From Idiomarinaceae bacterium (GTDB lineage Bacteria; Pseudomonadota; Gammaproteobacteria; Enterobacterales; Alteromonadaceae): a DNA stretch of 64,000 nucleotides. Each line of letters starts with the position of its first letter. Position 1 is the stretch's first letter. The DNA is taken from the NCBI GenBank assembly GCA_002685255.1, contig NYWU01000001.1, positions 103,955 to 167,954 of the forward strand. Direction: 5' to 3'. Positions 16,396-25,909 of this stretch are shown piece by piece. A program made the translations under genes and the position numbers. The notes beneath the pieces were generated by a model that was not told the origin of the DNA, searched no databases, and saw nothing but the letters and a program-made list of their open reading frames with translations.

Positions 16396-17193
16396 CTATG
16401 TTTTGCTGCTGTTTTTGTGCGCGTAAATCAGTAACCCCACACCCAAGACGATCATCGGAATCGTAAGCCATTGTCCCATGGACATCCCGAGCGAGAGCAA
16501 ACCAAGGTGTGCGTCGGGCTCGCGGAAAAACTCGACGGTGAAGCGCGCCACGCCATATCCTAATAAGAATAAGCCACTGACTGCACCCGTTCCACGCGGT
16601 TTACGCTGGAACCACCACAATAATGCAAATAATAGTAATCCTTCTAAAACCGCTTCGTAAAGCTGCGAAGGATGCCGCGGCACCGGTCCACCCGATGGAA
16701 AAATCATTGCCCAGGGTACATCAGTCGCACGTCCCCATAGCTCGCCATTAATGAAGTTACCCATGCGTCCGAAAAACAATCCCATGGGCACGAGCGGCGC
16801 AATCATATCACCCACGGCTAAAAACTGACGCTGCGTCACGCGGGCGTACAAGTACATCGCCGCGATCACACCGAGCAATCCGCCATGGAACGACATACCA
16901 CCTTCCCAGACTCGGAATAAATACACTGGATCGGCGATAAACAGATCGAAGTGATAAAAAATCACATAACCAATACGGCCGCCTATCAGCACGCCCAGGA
17001 AACACCAAAAGATAAGGTCAGAAAATTTATCGCGGGTCCAATCGGGCGAACGTTCCGCTTGTCGACCACCCCACCATAATGCAAAAGCAAAACCGAGTAG
17101 GTACATCACGCCATACCAATGTATGGCAAGTGGACCAATGCTAAATAACACAGGATCGATATTGGGAAACTGCATGTATTCGTTCAGTGGCAC
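16396..17193 (-). CDS. lgt: Prolipoprotein diacylglyceryl transferase Lgt
   Basis: A 265-residue inner-membrane enzyme with seven hydrophobic segments that attaches diacylglycerol to the lipobox cysteine of prolipoproteins. Motifs include [24 protein letters not shown], the Lgt signature [16 protein letters not shown] and [13 protein letters not shown] start at GTG 17193 ([15 protein letters not shown]) because GGAG lies six bases upstream; TTG two codons earlier and ATG six codons later have poorer signals. It sits between the TauE/SafE gene and thyA in a tightly packed operon with ptsP and rppH. Confidence 0.95.
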   Translation of the reverse strand: MPLNEYMQFPNIDPVLFSIGPLAIHWYGVMYLLGFAFALWWGGRQAERSPDWTRDKFSDLIFWCFLGVLIGGRIGYVIFYHFDLFIADPVYLFRVWEGGMSFHGGLLGVIAAMYLYARVTQRQFLAVGDMIAPLVPMGLFFGRMGNFINGELWGRATDVPWAMIFPSGGPVPRHPSQLYEAVLEGLLLFALLWWFQRKPRGTGAVSGLFLLGYGVARFTVEFFREPDAHLGLLSLGMSMGQWLTIPMIVLGVGLLIYAHKNSSKT

Positions 17194-17203
17194 TGCCAAC
17201 TCC

Positions 17204-17998
17204 TTAGAAAAATATCAGTTTTATAGCCACCACAATCAGAAAGATTGCAAATATACGGCGTAACAATTTAACTGGCAGACTGTGTGCTAACTTGGCACCT
17301 AAGGGTGCACAGAGTACCGATGCAATAGAAATCGTCAGCCAAGCGGGTACATGAATAATACCCAAAGCGCCGTGCGCCACGCCGGAAATATAGCCTTTAA
17401 TTACAAAGATAAACACCGCGCTACAGCCGATAATAAAGCTACCTAACGATGAGATGGCGATAGCTTGCCGAACCGAGAGTCCGCAACGCTGCAAAAAGGG
17501 AACTGTCAACGCGCCGCCGCCAATCCCCACTAAACCCGATATCACACCGATGATAGTCGACCCCAAACTCAGCCAGCGCTGCTTGATTCGCCCGGTCTGT
17601 GCTTTTTGAGCGGCGGGCGGCATCGCCATTCGGACAGCCAGTACCACCAGTACCGTTGAAAAGAACACTTTTAACCAATGAGGGTCAATGGCGGTGACTA
17701 AGAACGCCCCGACCATGGCGCCAACCGACAGCCCCGGCAACACTCTGACAACCCAGAAGCGTTCTTGTAGCCCCGAGCGATAATGACTATACGCAGCGCT
17801 AGCAGTGGTCATGCAAATAGTGGCGAGACTCGTCGCAATGGCGGTTGGCATCACTAACGCAGGATCGATTCCTAATTTAGGTGCTAAGTAAACGATGAGC
17901 GGAACAATCACCAAGCCGCCACCAATACCGAGTAATCCCGCGAGTGTTCCTGCGAATACACCGCCGACTAAACACCATACAATGACTGTTAAATCCAT
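17204..17998 (-). CDS. TauE/SafE-family membrane permease
   Basis: A 264-residue polytopic protein with about eight hydrophobic segments. The duplicated family motif is visible as [17 protein letters not shown] near residue 22 and again as [19 protein letters not shown] near 150. Members are proposed exporters or transporters of sulfite, sulfoacetate or other organic anions; the substrate cannot be read from the sequence. It lies between ptsP and lgt with very short gaps, so it is cotranscribed. Confidence 0.88.
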   Translation of the reverse strand: MDLTVIVWCLVGGVFAGTLAGLLGIGGGLVIVPLIVYLAPKLGIDPALVMPTAIATSLATICMTTASAAYSHYRSGLQERFWVVRVLPGLSVGAMVGAFLVTAIDPHWLKVFFSTVLVVLAVRMAMPPAAQKAQTGRIKQRWLSLGSTIIGVISGLVGIGGGALTVPFLQRCGLSVRQAIAISSLGSFIIGCSAVFIFVIKGYISGVAHGALGIIHVPAWLTISIASVLCAPLGAKLAHSLPVKLLRRIFAIFLIVVAIKLIFF

Positions 17999-18001
17999 CG
18001 G

Positions 18002-20275
18002 CTACTTCCCTGCACGCACGAAGCCACCTAAGCCCATGCTTTCCATTTTCTCGGAGATCATACTTCTTACTTGTTCTGGTCGGCGCGCTTGGAGCGCTTT
18101 AGCCAACATGACCTGTAATGTGCTCGAACGCACATTGCGTAAAATCCAGCGCACTCGATCGATGTTATAGCTGTTCATACTCAATTGGCGATAACCCATT
18201 GCAACAAGCAGCAGCGCACCGCCCGGATCACCGGCAAGTTCTCCGCAAACACTGACCGGCTTGCCGAGCTCTTCGCAACGTCTTGCAATTTCATCCAAGC
18301 TTGCTAATACCGCAGGATGATAGGCATCATAAAGACTCGCTACACGGCGGTTATTGCGGTCGACAGCCAATAAATATTGCGTTAAATCGTTACTACCCAC
18401 CGAAAAGAAGTCCACTTTACTCGCAAGCATCGGGAGTTGATAAATCGCTGCGGGGACCTCAATCATGACACCCAGTTGCGGTTGGAATAAATTAACGCCC
18501 ACTGCGCAGCCTTGCTCTTCGGCCACTTCAAAATAGGCCTGTTTGAGCAGCCGAGACGCCTCTTCAACCTCACTTACGCTGGTAATCATTGGTAACAAAA
18601 TACGCAAGTTACTGCGTCCGATACTAGCGCGCAGCATCGCGCGCACTTGTACGAGGAATATCTCAGGATGGTCTAACGTGAGTCGAATACCGCGCCAGCC
18701 GAGGAACGGGTTATCCTCTTGTAACTGCAAGTACGGTAAGGGCTTATCGCCGCCTACATCTAAAGTACGCATGATCACCGGCTGGTCGGGGAAGTAATCT
18801 AATACCTCCTTGTACATCTCGACTTGTTCATCTTCCGTGGGCAACTGGTCGCGCATCATGAAGGGGATTTCAGAACGGTATAACCCCACGCCATCAATAT
18901 TTAAGTGACGCAGGTACTCTTGGTGGATATCAAGCCCTAAATTGAGGTGCAGACTCACCCGCTGCCCATCTTCCGTCTGTGCGGGCAGGTGGGCGTGCTC
19001 GGCAACAATCGACTTGAGTTCTTCTTCCTCATCGGCGAGATGCTGATATTGCTCGCGTACTTGTGGCGGTGGGTTGATATACACTTCGCCCGTGTAGCCA
19101 TCCACGATAAGTACTTTCTCGGAAAAATAATGCAGCTCAATATCATCAACGCCTAAGACTGCGGGAATCCCCATACTGCGCGCCATAATAGCGGCATGCG
19201 AGTTGCTTGAGCCACGTAACGAAATAATCCCAGCAATCTTGGCACGCGGGAGTTCTGCCAACATCGAAGCGGTTACTTCATCGGCGACCAGTATACCTTG
19301 TTCGGGGAACTCACGTCGTTTGCGTTGGCGCTGTTGTAGGTGCATTAACACGCGTTGGCCGATATCGCGAACGTCTGTCGCTCGCTCGCGCAAGTAGGAA
19401 TCCTCTAGCGCTTCAAACTGATCAACAAACTCCTCGACCACATGTTTTAAAGCTGTTTGAGCGCGCCAGCCCTGGCCGATCATTTCTTCCACCGCGCTCC
19501 CCAGACTTGCCGCGTCGAGCATGCCTTGATAGACATCGAATATTGCCAAGGTGTCGTCTGGTACCTGGCCATACATACGCTCAGCCAGCTGTTTTAACTC
19601 AGCACGCGTACGCGCCACCGCTTGTCGGAACTTGCGTACTTCATGTCGCGGACGATCAGTTTTTTGTGGGGATACTTCTTTTAGGCTCACTTCAGGGCGC
19701 GCGACAAACGCATCACCGATTGCCACTCCAGGTGAACCGGGTAAGGCTTGGATACTATGCACCCAAGGCGAGTGCTCGTCGGTCAGTAACCCTTTGGTGT
19801 TAGCGTGTGCAATGACTACTGACAATTGGGCTGCTAATGTGACAACAAATGCTTCTTCTTCACGCGTAAAGTGCCGTGCTTGGCTTTGGTGCACGACAAT
19901 AATGCCTAACACCTTACGACGATGAATGATTGGCGCAGCTAACAGTGCACGGTATTGAGATTCATTGGTGTCTAGCAGTTCTTTGTTAGCTGGGTGGTTA
20001 CTGATATCGGCAATGTTCAGTGGCTCTTCACGCTGCGCGGCGAGCGAGATAATACCGTCGCCAAAATCGACCCGAATGGGGTCGCCTGAGGCATCAGCAA
20101 GGCCATCACTGGCTGCCATCACATACTGATGCGCCTGCGCATCCGCTAAGAACACACTGCAGCTGTCGGTCTCAAGTGCGGCTCGCACTTGAGACACCAT
20201 CGTACGAAGCGCTAGCTGAAAATCAGCCGCTTTATTTACACTTTCGACGATTCGCTGCAGAGTGACCAGCATCAT
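18002..20275 (-). CDS. ptsP: PTS-Ntr enzyme I (phosphoenolpyruvate-protein phosphotransferase PtsP)
   Basis: A 757-residue protein that starts the nitrogen-related phosphotransferase relay to NPr and EIIA-Ntr. An N-terminal GAF domain (about 1-160) is followed by an enzyme I module: the phosphohistidine motif LRGSSNSHAAIMARSMG near residue 355, and the PEP-binding C-terminal barrel with RTLDVGGDKPLPYLQ, FFSVGSNDLTQYLLAVDR and VCGELAGDP. The GAF domain distinguishes it from sugar-PTS EI. Its ATG overlaps the stop of rppH by one base, the order rppH-ptsP seen in E. coli. Confidence 0.97.
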   Translation of the reverse strand: MMLVTLQRIVESVNKAADFQLALRTMVSQVRAALETDSCSVFLADAQAHQYVMAASDGLADASGDPIRVDFGDGIISLAAQREEPLNIADISNHPANKELLDTNESQYRALLAAPIIHRRKVLGIIVVHQSQARHFTREEEAFVVTLAAQLSVVIAHANTKGLLTDEHSPWVHSIQALPGSPGVAIGDAFVARPEVSLKEVSPQKTDRPRHEVRKFRQAVARTRAELKQLAERMYGQVPDDTLAIFDVYQGMLDAASLGSAVEEMIGQGWRAQTALKHVVEEFVDQFEALEDSYLRERATDVRDIGQRVLMHLQQRQRKRREFPEQGILVADEVTASMLAELPRAKIAGIISLRGSSNSHAAIMARSMGIPAVLGVDDIELHYFSEKVLIVDGYTGEVYINPPPQVREQYQHLADEEEELKSIVAEHAHLPAQTEDGQRVSLHLNLGLDIHQEYLRHLNIDGVGLYRSEIPFMMRDQLPTEDEQVEMYKEVLDYFPDQPVIMRTLDVGGDKPLPYLQLQEDNPFLGWRGIRLTLDHPEIFLVQVRAMLRASIGRSNLRILLPMITSVSEVEEASRLLKQAYFEVAEEQGCAVGVNLFQPQLGVMIEVPAAIYQLPMLASKVDFFSVGSNDLTQYLLAVDRNNRRVASLYDAYHPAVLASLDEIARRCEELGKPVSVCGELAGDPGGALLLVAMGYRQLSMNSYNIDRVRWILRNVRSSTLQVMLAKALQARRPEQVRSMISEKMESMGLGGFVRAGK

Positions 20276-20814
20276 TAACGCTTCCGTCTATTAGAACGGC
20301 CATGGCGACCATGGCGGCTCGAGGTCTTGGTGTTGTTCAGGCTGGGCATTGCATACGCAGCGAACTCTCTCATTACGCGACGGTAAACGTCACGCTTAAA
20401 CGATACGACCTGACGCACGGGGTACCAAAAACTGACCCATCGCCAACCATCAAATTCCGGGTGTCCGGACTGTAGAACGTCGACATCTTCTTCGCGACAC
20501 TTAAGTTTCAACAGAAACCACTTTTGTTTCTGTCCAACACACATGGGCCGTTGTTCCCGCCGAATCAACCGTTTAGGTAAACGGTAGCGGAACCAGTGAC
20601 GGCTGGTGTACAGAATTTCTACCTGCTCTGGCTTAAGACCGACTTCTTCCCAAAGTTCTCGGTACATTGCCTGTTCAGGGGTCTCACCATCGTCAATACC
20701 GCCCTGCGGAAATTGCCAGCTATGCTGATTAATACGGCGAGCCCAAAATACCTGCCCATGCCCGTTACAGATGACGATTCCTACGTTTGCCCGGAATCCT
20801 TCAGCATCTATCAC
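20275..20814 (-). CDS. rppH: RNA pyrophosphohydrolase RppH
   Basis: A 179-residue Nudix hydrolase that converts 5'-triphosphate mRNA ends to monophosphates, triggering RNase E decay. The Nudix box is [20 protein letters not shown] followed by VGL. I place the start at GTG 20814 ([17 protein letters not shown]), which matches the RppH N-terminus and follows a GAGGA Shine-Dalgarno by seven bases; longer readings extend beyond the family. The basic C-terminal tail ([15 protein letters not shown]) is longer and more arginine-rich than usual and may bind RNA. It is divergent from mutH. Confidence 0.93.
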   Translation of the reverse strand: MIDAEGFRANVGIVICNGHGQVFWARRINQHSWQFPQGGIDDGETPEQAMYRELWEEVGLKPEQVEILYTSRHWFRYRLPKRLIRREQRPMCVGQKQKWFLLKLKCREEDVDVLQSGHPEFDGWRWVSFWYPVRQVVSFKRDVYRRVMREFAAYAMPSLNNTKTSSRHGRHGRSNRRKR

Positions 20815-20880
20815 GCGAGCATCCTCAATTATTCTTTGATAAAGTGATTCTTCCATAAAGGGCGACTTGGAGCAAATCAA

Positions 20881-21561
20881 ATGCGTTTCCCTGTATCGGC
20901 GCCGCAGTCGATTGAAGAGCTATTACAGCGCGCACATCAGCTTACCGGACAATCATTCGCTCAGTTAGCGGATGCTGCGGATTTAGTGATGCCGAACGAT
21001 CTTAAACGAGACAAGGGTTGGGTCGGCATGATGTTGGAGCAACATTTAGGCGCGAGTGCCGGCTCGAAACCTTTACAAGACTTTCCGGAGCTGGGTGTAG
21101 AACTCAAGACACTGCCAGTGGATGCGCATGGTCAACCATTAGAAACCACCTTTGTCTGTGTCGCCCCCTTGGTTAATACCTCTGGGTTGAACTGGTTGAA
21201 TAGCAACGTACGTAATAAGTTAAGCTGTGTGTTGTGGTTACCGATCGATGGGCGTCGAGCGGTACCCTTGGCACAGCGTGTGGTCGGCCAGCCGTTTTTG
21301 TGGCGCCCCACAGCAGAACAGGAGCTTGCCTTGCAACGTGATTGGGAGGAGCACATGGATCGTATTGCACTCGGTGAAGTGGAGGCCATCACTGCACGGC
21401 AAGGCGAATTTTTACAGATTCGCCCCAAAGCAGCGGATGGACGAGCACTGACCGATGCGGTGGGCCCAGATGGTCAAATTATTCAAGTGCGTCCGCGTGG
21501 CTTTTATCTTAAAAAAACGTTCACACGGGCCATACTAGAGCAGGTGTTTAATGCAGTTTAA
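20881..21561 (+). CDS. mutH: DNA mismatch repair endonuclease MutH
   Basis: A 226-residue endonuclease that nicks the unmethylated strand at hemimethylated GATC sites when activated by MutS and MutL. The catalytic D-E-x-K set is D67, E74 and K76 within [27 protein letters not shown] and the C-terminal [14 protein letters not shown] are also conserved. Presence of MutH implies Dam methylation in this organism, so it excludes the many MutH-less lineages. It follows GGAG and overlaps the DUF2982 gene by 11 bases. Confidence 0.96.
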   Translation: MRFPVSAPQSIEELLQRAHQLTGQSFAQLADAADLVMPNDLKRDKGWVGMMLEQHLGASAGSKPLQDFPELGVELKTLPVDAHGQPLETTFVCVAPLVNTSGLNWLNSNVRNKLSCVLWLPIDGRRAVPLAQRVVGQPFLWRPTAEQELALQRDWEEHMDRIALGEVEAITARQGEFLQIRPKAADGRALTDAVGPDGQIIQVRPRGFYLKKTFTRAILEQVFNAV

Positions 21562-22237
21562 TGTCACTCCACAAGCCAAACGAAATGCCATCAGCTTTTG
21601 TGCCATAGCCGTTGGCCTTATCGCATTGTTAGTATTTATGCATTTAATCCGCGATGATATCCCAGTTGGCATTTCCGTGGTTCTAGGCGCCGCGGCGGGA
21701 ATCCTGTTGTTACTGGGTATCGGGAAACTCATTGAACCTCCTGTTTCACTGGTGATTACGCCCGATACGATTCGCTACATTCACCGCAAGGGCGAGTGGC
21801 AGTTGGACTGGGATAATGTGGTGCGCTTTGATGTTCCGCGCGTACATCGATTGATGGATTTAGAAGACGCGCCTTTTCTCGGCTTTCGGGTTTATAACAA
21901 TGACGCCATACTACAATCGATTTCACCCCGCTTGGCCTCTGCCATCTTATTCGAACAGCGCCAGTTAATGACGATGGCGCTGCGCCATGAACGACCCGAT
22001 CAAGCCGATTACAGCGAATACTTTGATATTCCCGAGCGGTTTGTCAGTTCGGAAGGTCGCGTTTATAAAGGGCTTATCGCTGTCTTTGGCCGACGTATGG
22101 AGCAAATGCGCGAATTACTGGGCTATGATCTCTACGTCAGCGCAAACGCACTCGATAGAGATATCTATGAATTCAAAGGTCATCTGCAGCGGCTACAAGC
22201 ATCGCGCCAAGAAGCCAAACAACGAGGTGGTAATTAG
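21551..22237 (+). CDS. DUF2982 family membrane protein
   Basis: A 228-residue protein with two adjacent N-terminal membrane helices (about 14-35 and 39-60) and a soluble domain of beta-rich then helical character ([49 protein letters not shown]). I recognise this as DUF2982, a family of unknown function in Vibrio, Shewanella and relatives. The domain after the helices recalls a PH-like membrane-associated fold, but this is inference. It overlaps mutH by 11 bases and ends four bases into the convergent EAL gene. Confidence 0.75.
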   Translation: MQFNVTPQAKRNAISFCAIAVGLIALLVFMHLIRDDIPVGISVVLGAAAGILLLLGIGKLIEPPVSLVITPDTIRYIHRKGEWQLDWDNVVRFDVPRVHRLMDLEDAPFLGFRVYNNDAILQSISPRLASAILFEQRQLMTMALRHERPDQADYSEYFDIPERFVSSEGRVYKGLIAVFGRRMEQMRELLGYDLYVSANALDRDIYEFKGHLQRLQASRQEAKQRGGN

Positions 22238-22980
22238 CGCTTCAAACTTTCGAAATCGGGGATGGTGTAGGCTTCCACTTCGGGTTTTTGGAACAAATAA
22301 CCTTGCATCAATTCAACGCCGTTATATTTCAGGTAGTAGTATTCATCGATGGTCTCAATACCTTCTGCCACGAGCGTAATACCGAGCTCTTCGGCGGCGC
22401 GCTGAACGGCAGCGAATAACGCTTTTTTAATGCGATCTTCGTGAATATTGCGGATTAGCTTCATATCGATTTTCAACAAATCCGGCTGAAAGTCAGCTAA
22501 CAGGTTGAGTCCCGCATAACCCTCGCCGAAATCATCAATCGCGGTCAGAAAGCCGTGCTCGCGATAGGTCTTAAATACATCGACCAACAAGCTGTGATTT
22601 TCGACTTTCTCGTGCTCCGTCACTTCGAAAATAATATTCTCGCGTGGCAAGCCTGTCTTTCGCGCTGTTTTAAGCGTTTGTGCTAAACAGGTTTCTGGCT
22701 CGTAAATCGCGTTCGGCATGAAATTGATACTGACTTTTGACGGTAGTTGTATACGTGCTGCAGTTTCAATCGCCGTCATACGACAGGTTTGGTCAAACGT
22801 GTATTTATTAGACTCATTCACACGCGACAGTACTTCGCCCGCGCCTTCACCGTTCGCGCCGCGCACCAGCGCCTCAAAAGCAAACACGTCGCTGTTATGC
22901 ACGTTAACGATTGGCTGAAAAGCCATTTTGATGTCAAAGCCTAATTCAGACTGACAATCACATGATGGGCAAGCCGCCAT
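22234..22980 (-). CDS. EAL-domain cyclic-di-GMP phosphodiesterase
   Basis: A 248-residue single EAL domain. All expected catalytic elements are present: FEALVRG at 35-41, NFMPNAIY, EVTEHE, AIDDFGEGYAGLNLL, LLKID, VAEGIET and LMQGYLFQKP, so hydrolysis of cyclic di-GMP to pGpG is predicted. The N-terminus carries a CPSCDC cluster (C4, C7, C9) that could bind metal or respond to redox state. No sensor or membrane domain is attached. It is monocistronic, tail to tail with DUF2982. It could lower the ligand level read by the riboswitch near 63.87 kb. Confidence 0.9.
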   Translation of the reverse strand: MAACPSCDCQSELGFDIKMAFQPIVNVHNSDVFAFEALVRGANGEGAGEVLSRVNESNKYTFDQTCRMTAIETAARIQLPSKVSINFMPNAIYEPETCLAQTLKTARKTGLPRENIIFEVTEHEKVENHSLLVDVFKTYREHGFLTAIDDFGEGYAGLNLLADFQPDLLKIDMKLIRNIHEDRIKKALFAAVQRAAEELGITLVAEGIETIDEYYYLKYNGVELMQGYLFQKPEVEAYTIPDFESLKR

Positions 22981-23139
22981 GATTATATTCCTCGTATCAA
23001 TTGTTTGTCGCGTGATCTAAGGTAACGCAAATGAAGCTAATTTTGATCAACATGTAAATGATGATTTAGAAACAAAATTTTCTTGCCTTTATTTATATTT
23101 AGTGTAATTAAGCGCTGCGAATATCGAATGGAGAAATGA

Positions 23140-23562
23140 ATGGAAGTTTTAGGTTGGAAGGAATGGGGTCGGTTACCTGATATTGGTATTGATGCGATTC
23201 ATATGAAAGTCGATACTGGTGCCAAAACGTCGTGCTTACATGCGTTTAAATTAGAGCCGTTTGAAAAGGATGGACAGCCATGGCTGCGCGTGTTTGTGCA
23301 CCCCCATCAAGACAGTCTAGAAGAACATATTTTTGAAGCACCTATTCATGACCAGCGTGAAGTGACCGACTCGGGTGGTCACACAGAAGTGCGTTATGTG
23401 ATTCGCACCCGACTCTGTTTGGGCGCGTTTGAGGGCCCGATTGAATTGACCCTAACTAATCGTGACACGATGAAGTTTCGTATGTTACTTGGTCGACAAG
23501 CCATGCGTAAGCGTTTTATGGTAAACCCTGAATTAGCTCATCAACTAGGAGAGCGCACATGA
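23140..23562 (+). CDS. RimK-associated retropepsin-like protease
   Basis: A 140-residue protein of the family annotated as ATP-dependent zinc protease (PF05618). The aspartic-protease-like site [12 protein letters not shown] starts at D25, and [14 protein letters not shown] near the C-terminus is the matching second half of the retropepsin fold. Despite the old name, zinc or ATP use is not evident from the sequence. It precedes rimK with a four-base overlap, the arrangement seen across many proteobacteria, so a role in processing or maturing RimK-modified substrates is inferred. Confidence 0.85.
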   Translation: MEVLGWKEWGRLPDIGIDAIHMKVDTGAKTSCLHAFKLEPFEKDGQPWLRVFVHPHQDSLEEHIFEAPIHDQREVTDSGGHTEVRYVIRTRLCLGAFEGPIELTLTNRDTMKFRMLLGRQAMRKRFMVNPELAHQLGERT

Positions 23563-24464
23563 GAATCGCCATTCTATCCCGTAATTCAAAACTCTACTCT
23601 ACACGCCGATTAGTCGAAGCGGCTAAAGCACGGGGTCATGAGGTCGATGTGCTGAATCCATTGAGCTGTTACATGAACATCAACGCGCGTGAGTCATCGA
23701 TCCATAAACACGGTGTAGAGCTACCTTACTACGATTGTGTGATTCCACGTATCGGTGCTTCTGTTACCTTTTATGGTACTGCCGTATTGCGTCAGTTCGA
23801 GATGATGGGCACCTACCCGTTAAATGAGTCTGTTGCTATTTCTCGTAGTCGCGACAAACTGCGTTCGTTGCAATTACTATCACGCAAGGGCATCGGCTTA
23901 CCCACCACGGGCTTTGCGAGTCAGCCTCAGGATATTCCGGATTTAATCGATATGGTCGGCGGTGCACCGTTGGTGATCAAACTTCTTGAGGGCACGCAAG
24001 GTATCGGTGTCGTGTTAGCAGAAACCCGCCAAGCTGCTGAAAGTGTCATTGAAGCATTTATGGGCTTGCAGTCCAACATCATGGTGCAGGAATACATTCG
24101 CGAAGCAGGCGGTGCCGATATTCGCTGCTTTGTTATTGGCGATAAAGTGATCGCGGCAATGAAACGCCAAGCCAAAGAAGGTGAGTTTCGCTCGAACTTG
24201 CACCGTGGTGGCAGCGCGTCATTAATTAAATTGACGCCTGCTGAACGCGCTACTGCAGTCAAAGCGGCTAAAACAATGGGTCTGAATGTTGCAGGTGTCG
24301 ACTTATTGCGTTCTAACCACGGTCCGTTGGTGATGGAAGTTAACTCATCACCGGGTCTTGAAGGAATCGAAGCAGCAACCGAAAAGGATGTTGCGAGTCA
24401 GATCATTACCTTTATGGAGAAAAATGCCAAAGCTCACAAAACACGCACCAAGGGTCGCGGCTAA
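23559..24464 (+). CDS. rimK: RimK-type alpha-L-glutamate ligase
   Basis: A 301-residue ATP-grasp ligase that adds glutamates to the C-terminus of ribosomal protein S6 or makes poly-alpha-glutamate. The N-terminal [21 protein letters not shown], the ATP-binding [37 protein letters not shown] and the metal site [15 protein letters not shown] are all intact. The length matches E. coli RimK (300). It is the second of a run of tightly spaced genes (protease, rimK, aspartoacylase-like), suggesting joint control of a peptide or amide modification. Confidence 0.95.
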   Translation: MRIAILSRNSKLYSTRRLVEAAKARGHEVDVLNPLSCYMNINARESSIHKHGVELPYYDCVIPRIGASVTFYGTAVLRQFEMMGTYPLNESVAISRSRDKLRSLQLLSRKGIGLPTTGFASQPQDIPDLIDMVGGAPLVIKLLEGTQGIGVVLAETRQAAESVIEAFMGLQSNIMVQEYIREAGGADIRCFVIGDKVIAAMKRQAKEGEFRSNLHRGGSASLIKLTPAERATAVKAAKTMGLNVAGVDLLRSNHGPLVMEVNSSPGLEGIEAATEKDVASQIITFMEKNAKAHKTRTKGRG

Positions 24465-25489
24465 TGGCAGCAAGAAAGCCGCGTATGGCGGTCTTTGAAT
24501 TAGCTGGCTGTCGTGTTGAGCCAGGCAGTCACCAACATGTGCGGTTACCCGCTGCGCGACTCTATAACGACGCACCTCTTGACTTGCGAGTCGATGTATT
24601 CCATGGCGTCAAGCCGGGACCGGTGCTATTACTGAGTGCTGCTATCCATGGTGATGAGCTTATTGGCATCGAAATTTGCCGACAGATCATACAACGTATA
24701 AATCCACTCGAGCTTGCAGGCACCTTAATTGTGGTGCCCATCGTCAACCTGTTTGGATTTATTCAGCAATCGCGCTACCTTCCCGACCGTCGTGATTTAA
24801 ATCGTTGCTTCCCGGGGTCGGAGCGAGGCGCACTAGGTTCGCGTATTGCCCACCTGTTCAATGAAGAATTAGTGCAAAAAGCCTCGCACATTGTCGACCT
24901 GCACACCGGGGCGATCCACCGCAGCAACTTGCCACAAATCCGCGTTGATATCGATAACGCGCAGGCACTCGCTATGGCGAAAGCCTTTGGCTCACCCGTG
25001 ATTCTCAACTCAAAAGAGCGCGACGGGTCATTGCGCGCATTGGCAAATAGCCTGGATATACCGCTTATTTTATATGAAGCGGGCGAGGCACTGCGCTTTG
25101 ATGACGCGTCAATTAATTCAGGCGTTGTCGGCGTCATTAACGTCCTTAAACATCTGAAGATGCTCAAAGGACGACGCCAAGGTCGCCGTATATCACCGGT
25201 TATCTCCAGTCGCTCGACTTGGGTTCGTGCCGAGAAAGATGGTTTAGTGCTTAGGAAAGTCGAACTGGGCCAAACGGTACAACCTGATCAAGTGTTGGCA
25301 CACATTGCGAGCCCTCATGGTGACGATGTGGACGTGATCACTTCACCGGTTCCGGGCATTATCATTGGCTGTACTAACATTCCAGTCGCAAATGAAGGTG
25401 AAGCCTTATTCAATATCGCACAATTTGAGTCAGATAGTTTAGAAGAGGCCACCGATATCATTGACTCATTCACTGAAACGTATGAATAA
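24464..25489 (+). CDS. Succinylglutamate desuccinylase/aspartoacylase-family amidohydrolase
   Basis: A 341-residue zinc carboxypeptidase-like enzyme. Zinc ligands are H62 and E65 (AAIHGDELIGIE) and H147 (IVDLHTGAIH); NRCFPGSERG lies between them. The C-terminal domain (SRSTWVRAEKDGLVLRKVEL and following) is the beta-barrel found in AstE/AspA proteins. The real substrate in the RimK cluster is unknown; hydrolysis of an N-acyl or glutamyl amide is inferred. It overlaps rimK by one base and the Hpt gene by eight. Confidence 0.88.
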   Translation: MAARKPRMAVFELAGCRVEPGSHQHVRLPAARLYNDAPLDLRVDVFHGVKPGPVLLLSAAIHGDELIGIEICRQIIQRINPLELAGTLIVVPIVNLFGFIQQSRYLPDRRDLNRCFPGSERGALGSRIAHLFNEELVQKASHIVDLHTGAIHRSNLPQIRVDIDNAQALAMAKAFGSPVILNSKERDGSLRALANSLDIPLILYEAGEALRFDDASINSGVVGVINVLKHLKMLKGRRQGRRISPVISSRSTWVRAEKDGLVLRKVELGQTVQPDQVLAHIASPHGDDVDVITSPVPGIIIGCTNIPVANEGEALFNIAQFESDSLEEATDIIDSFTETYE

Positions 25490-25829
25490 CAGCAACACGA
25501 CTTTGATCGACTTTGAACAAGGTTTGCGTCACTGCGATCAGCAAACGGCTACCTACCGTGCCGTATTACAGGCGTTCTATGAACAATACACGCAGACCGC
25601 ATTGTTGGATGCAACGACCTCCGATGAGGCGATTTATCACCAGCTGCACTCGCTAAAAGGATTGAGCGCCACGATTGGTGCTCAACCACTCAGCGACTTG
25701 GCAGCCGACCTGTTTAAAAACTGGACAACTGTAGATAAATCGAAAAGAAACGCGGCATTAGCCGATTTACAAGTACAGTTAGACGCGGTACTTGTAACCA
25801 TCAACCAACACTTAACGCAAAATATCTGA
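25482..25829 (+). CDS. Small histidine phosphotransfer (Hpt) protein
   Basis: A 115-residue all-helical protein. The phosphorylatable histidine is H56 in QLHSLKGLSATIGAQPL, the Hpt consensus HxLKGxxxxxG. I use the ATG at 25482, which overlaps the previous stop; a TTG seven codons earlier is less likely. No kinase or receiver gene is adjacent; the next gene encodes a FapA-family protein. It could feed a phosphorelay elsewhere. It is distinct from HptA at 31192. Confidence 0.8.
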   Translation: MNNSNTTLIDFEQGLRHCDQQTATYRAVLQAFYEQYTQTALLDATTSDEAIYHQLHSLKGLSATIGAQPLSDLAADLFKNWTTVDKSKRNAALADLQVQLDAVLVTINQHLTQNI

Positions 25830-25909
25830 TCAAATTTCGGGCAATCTTTCTTATTTTTCGTTATTATCTGCCGATATAACAATAACAATAGACATTCGAA
25901 TAAAGTGTT

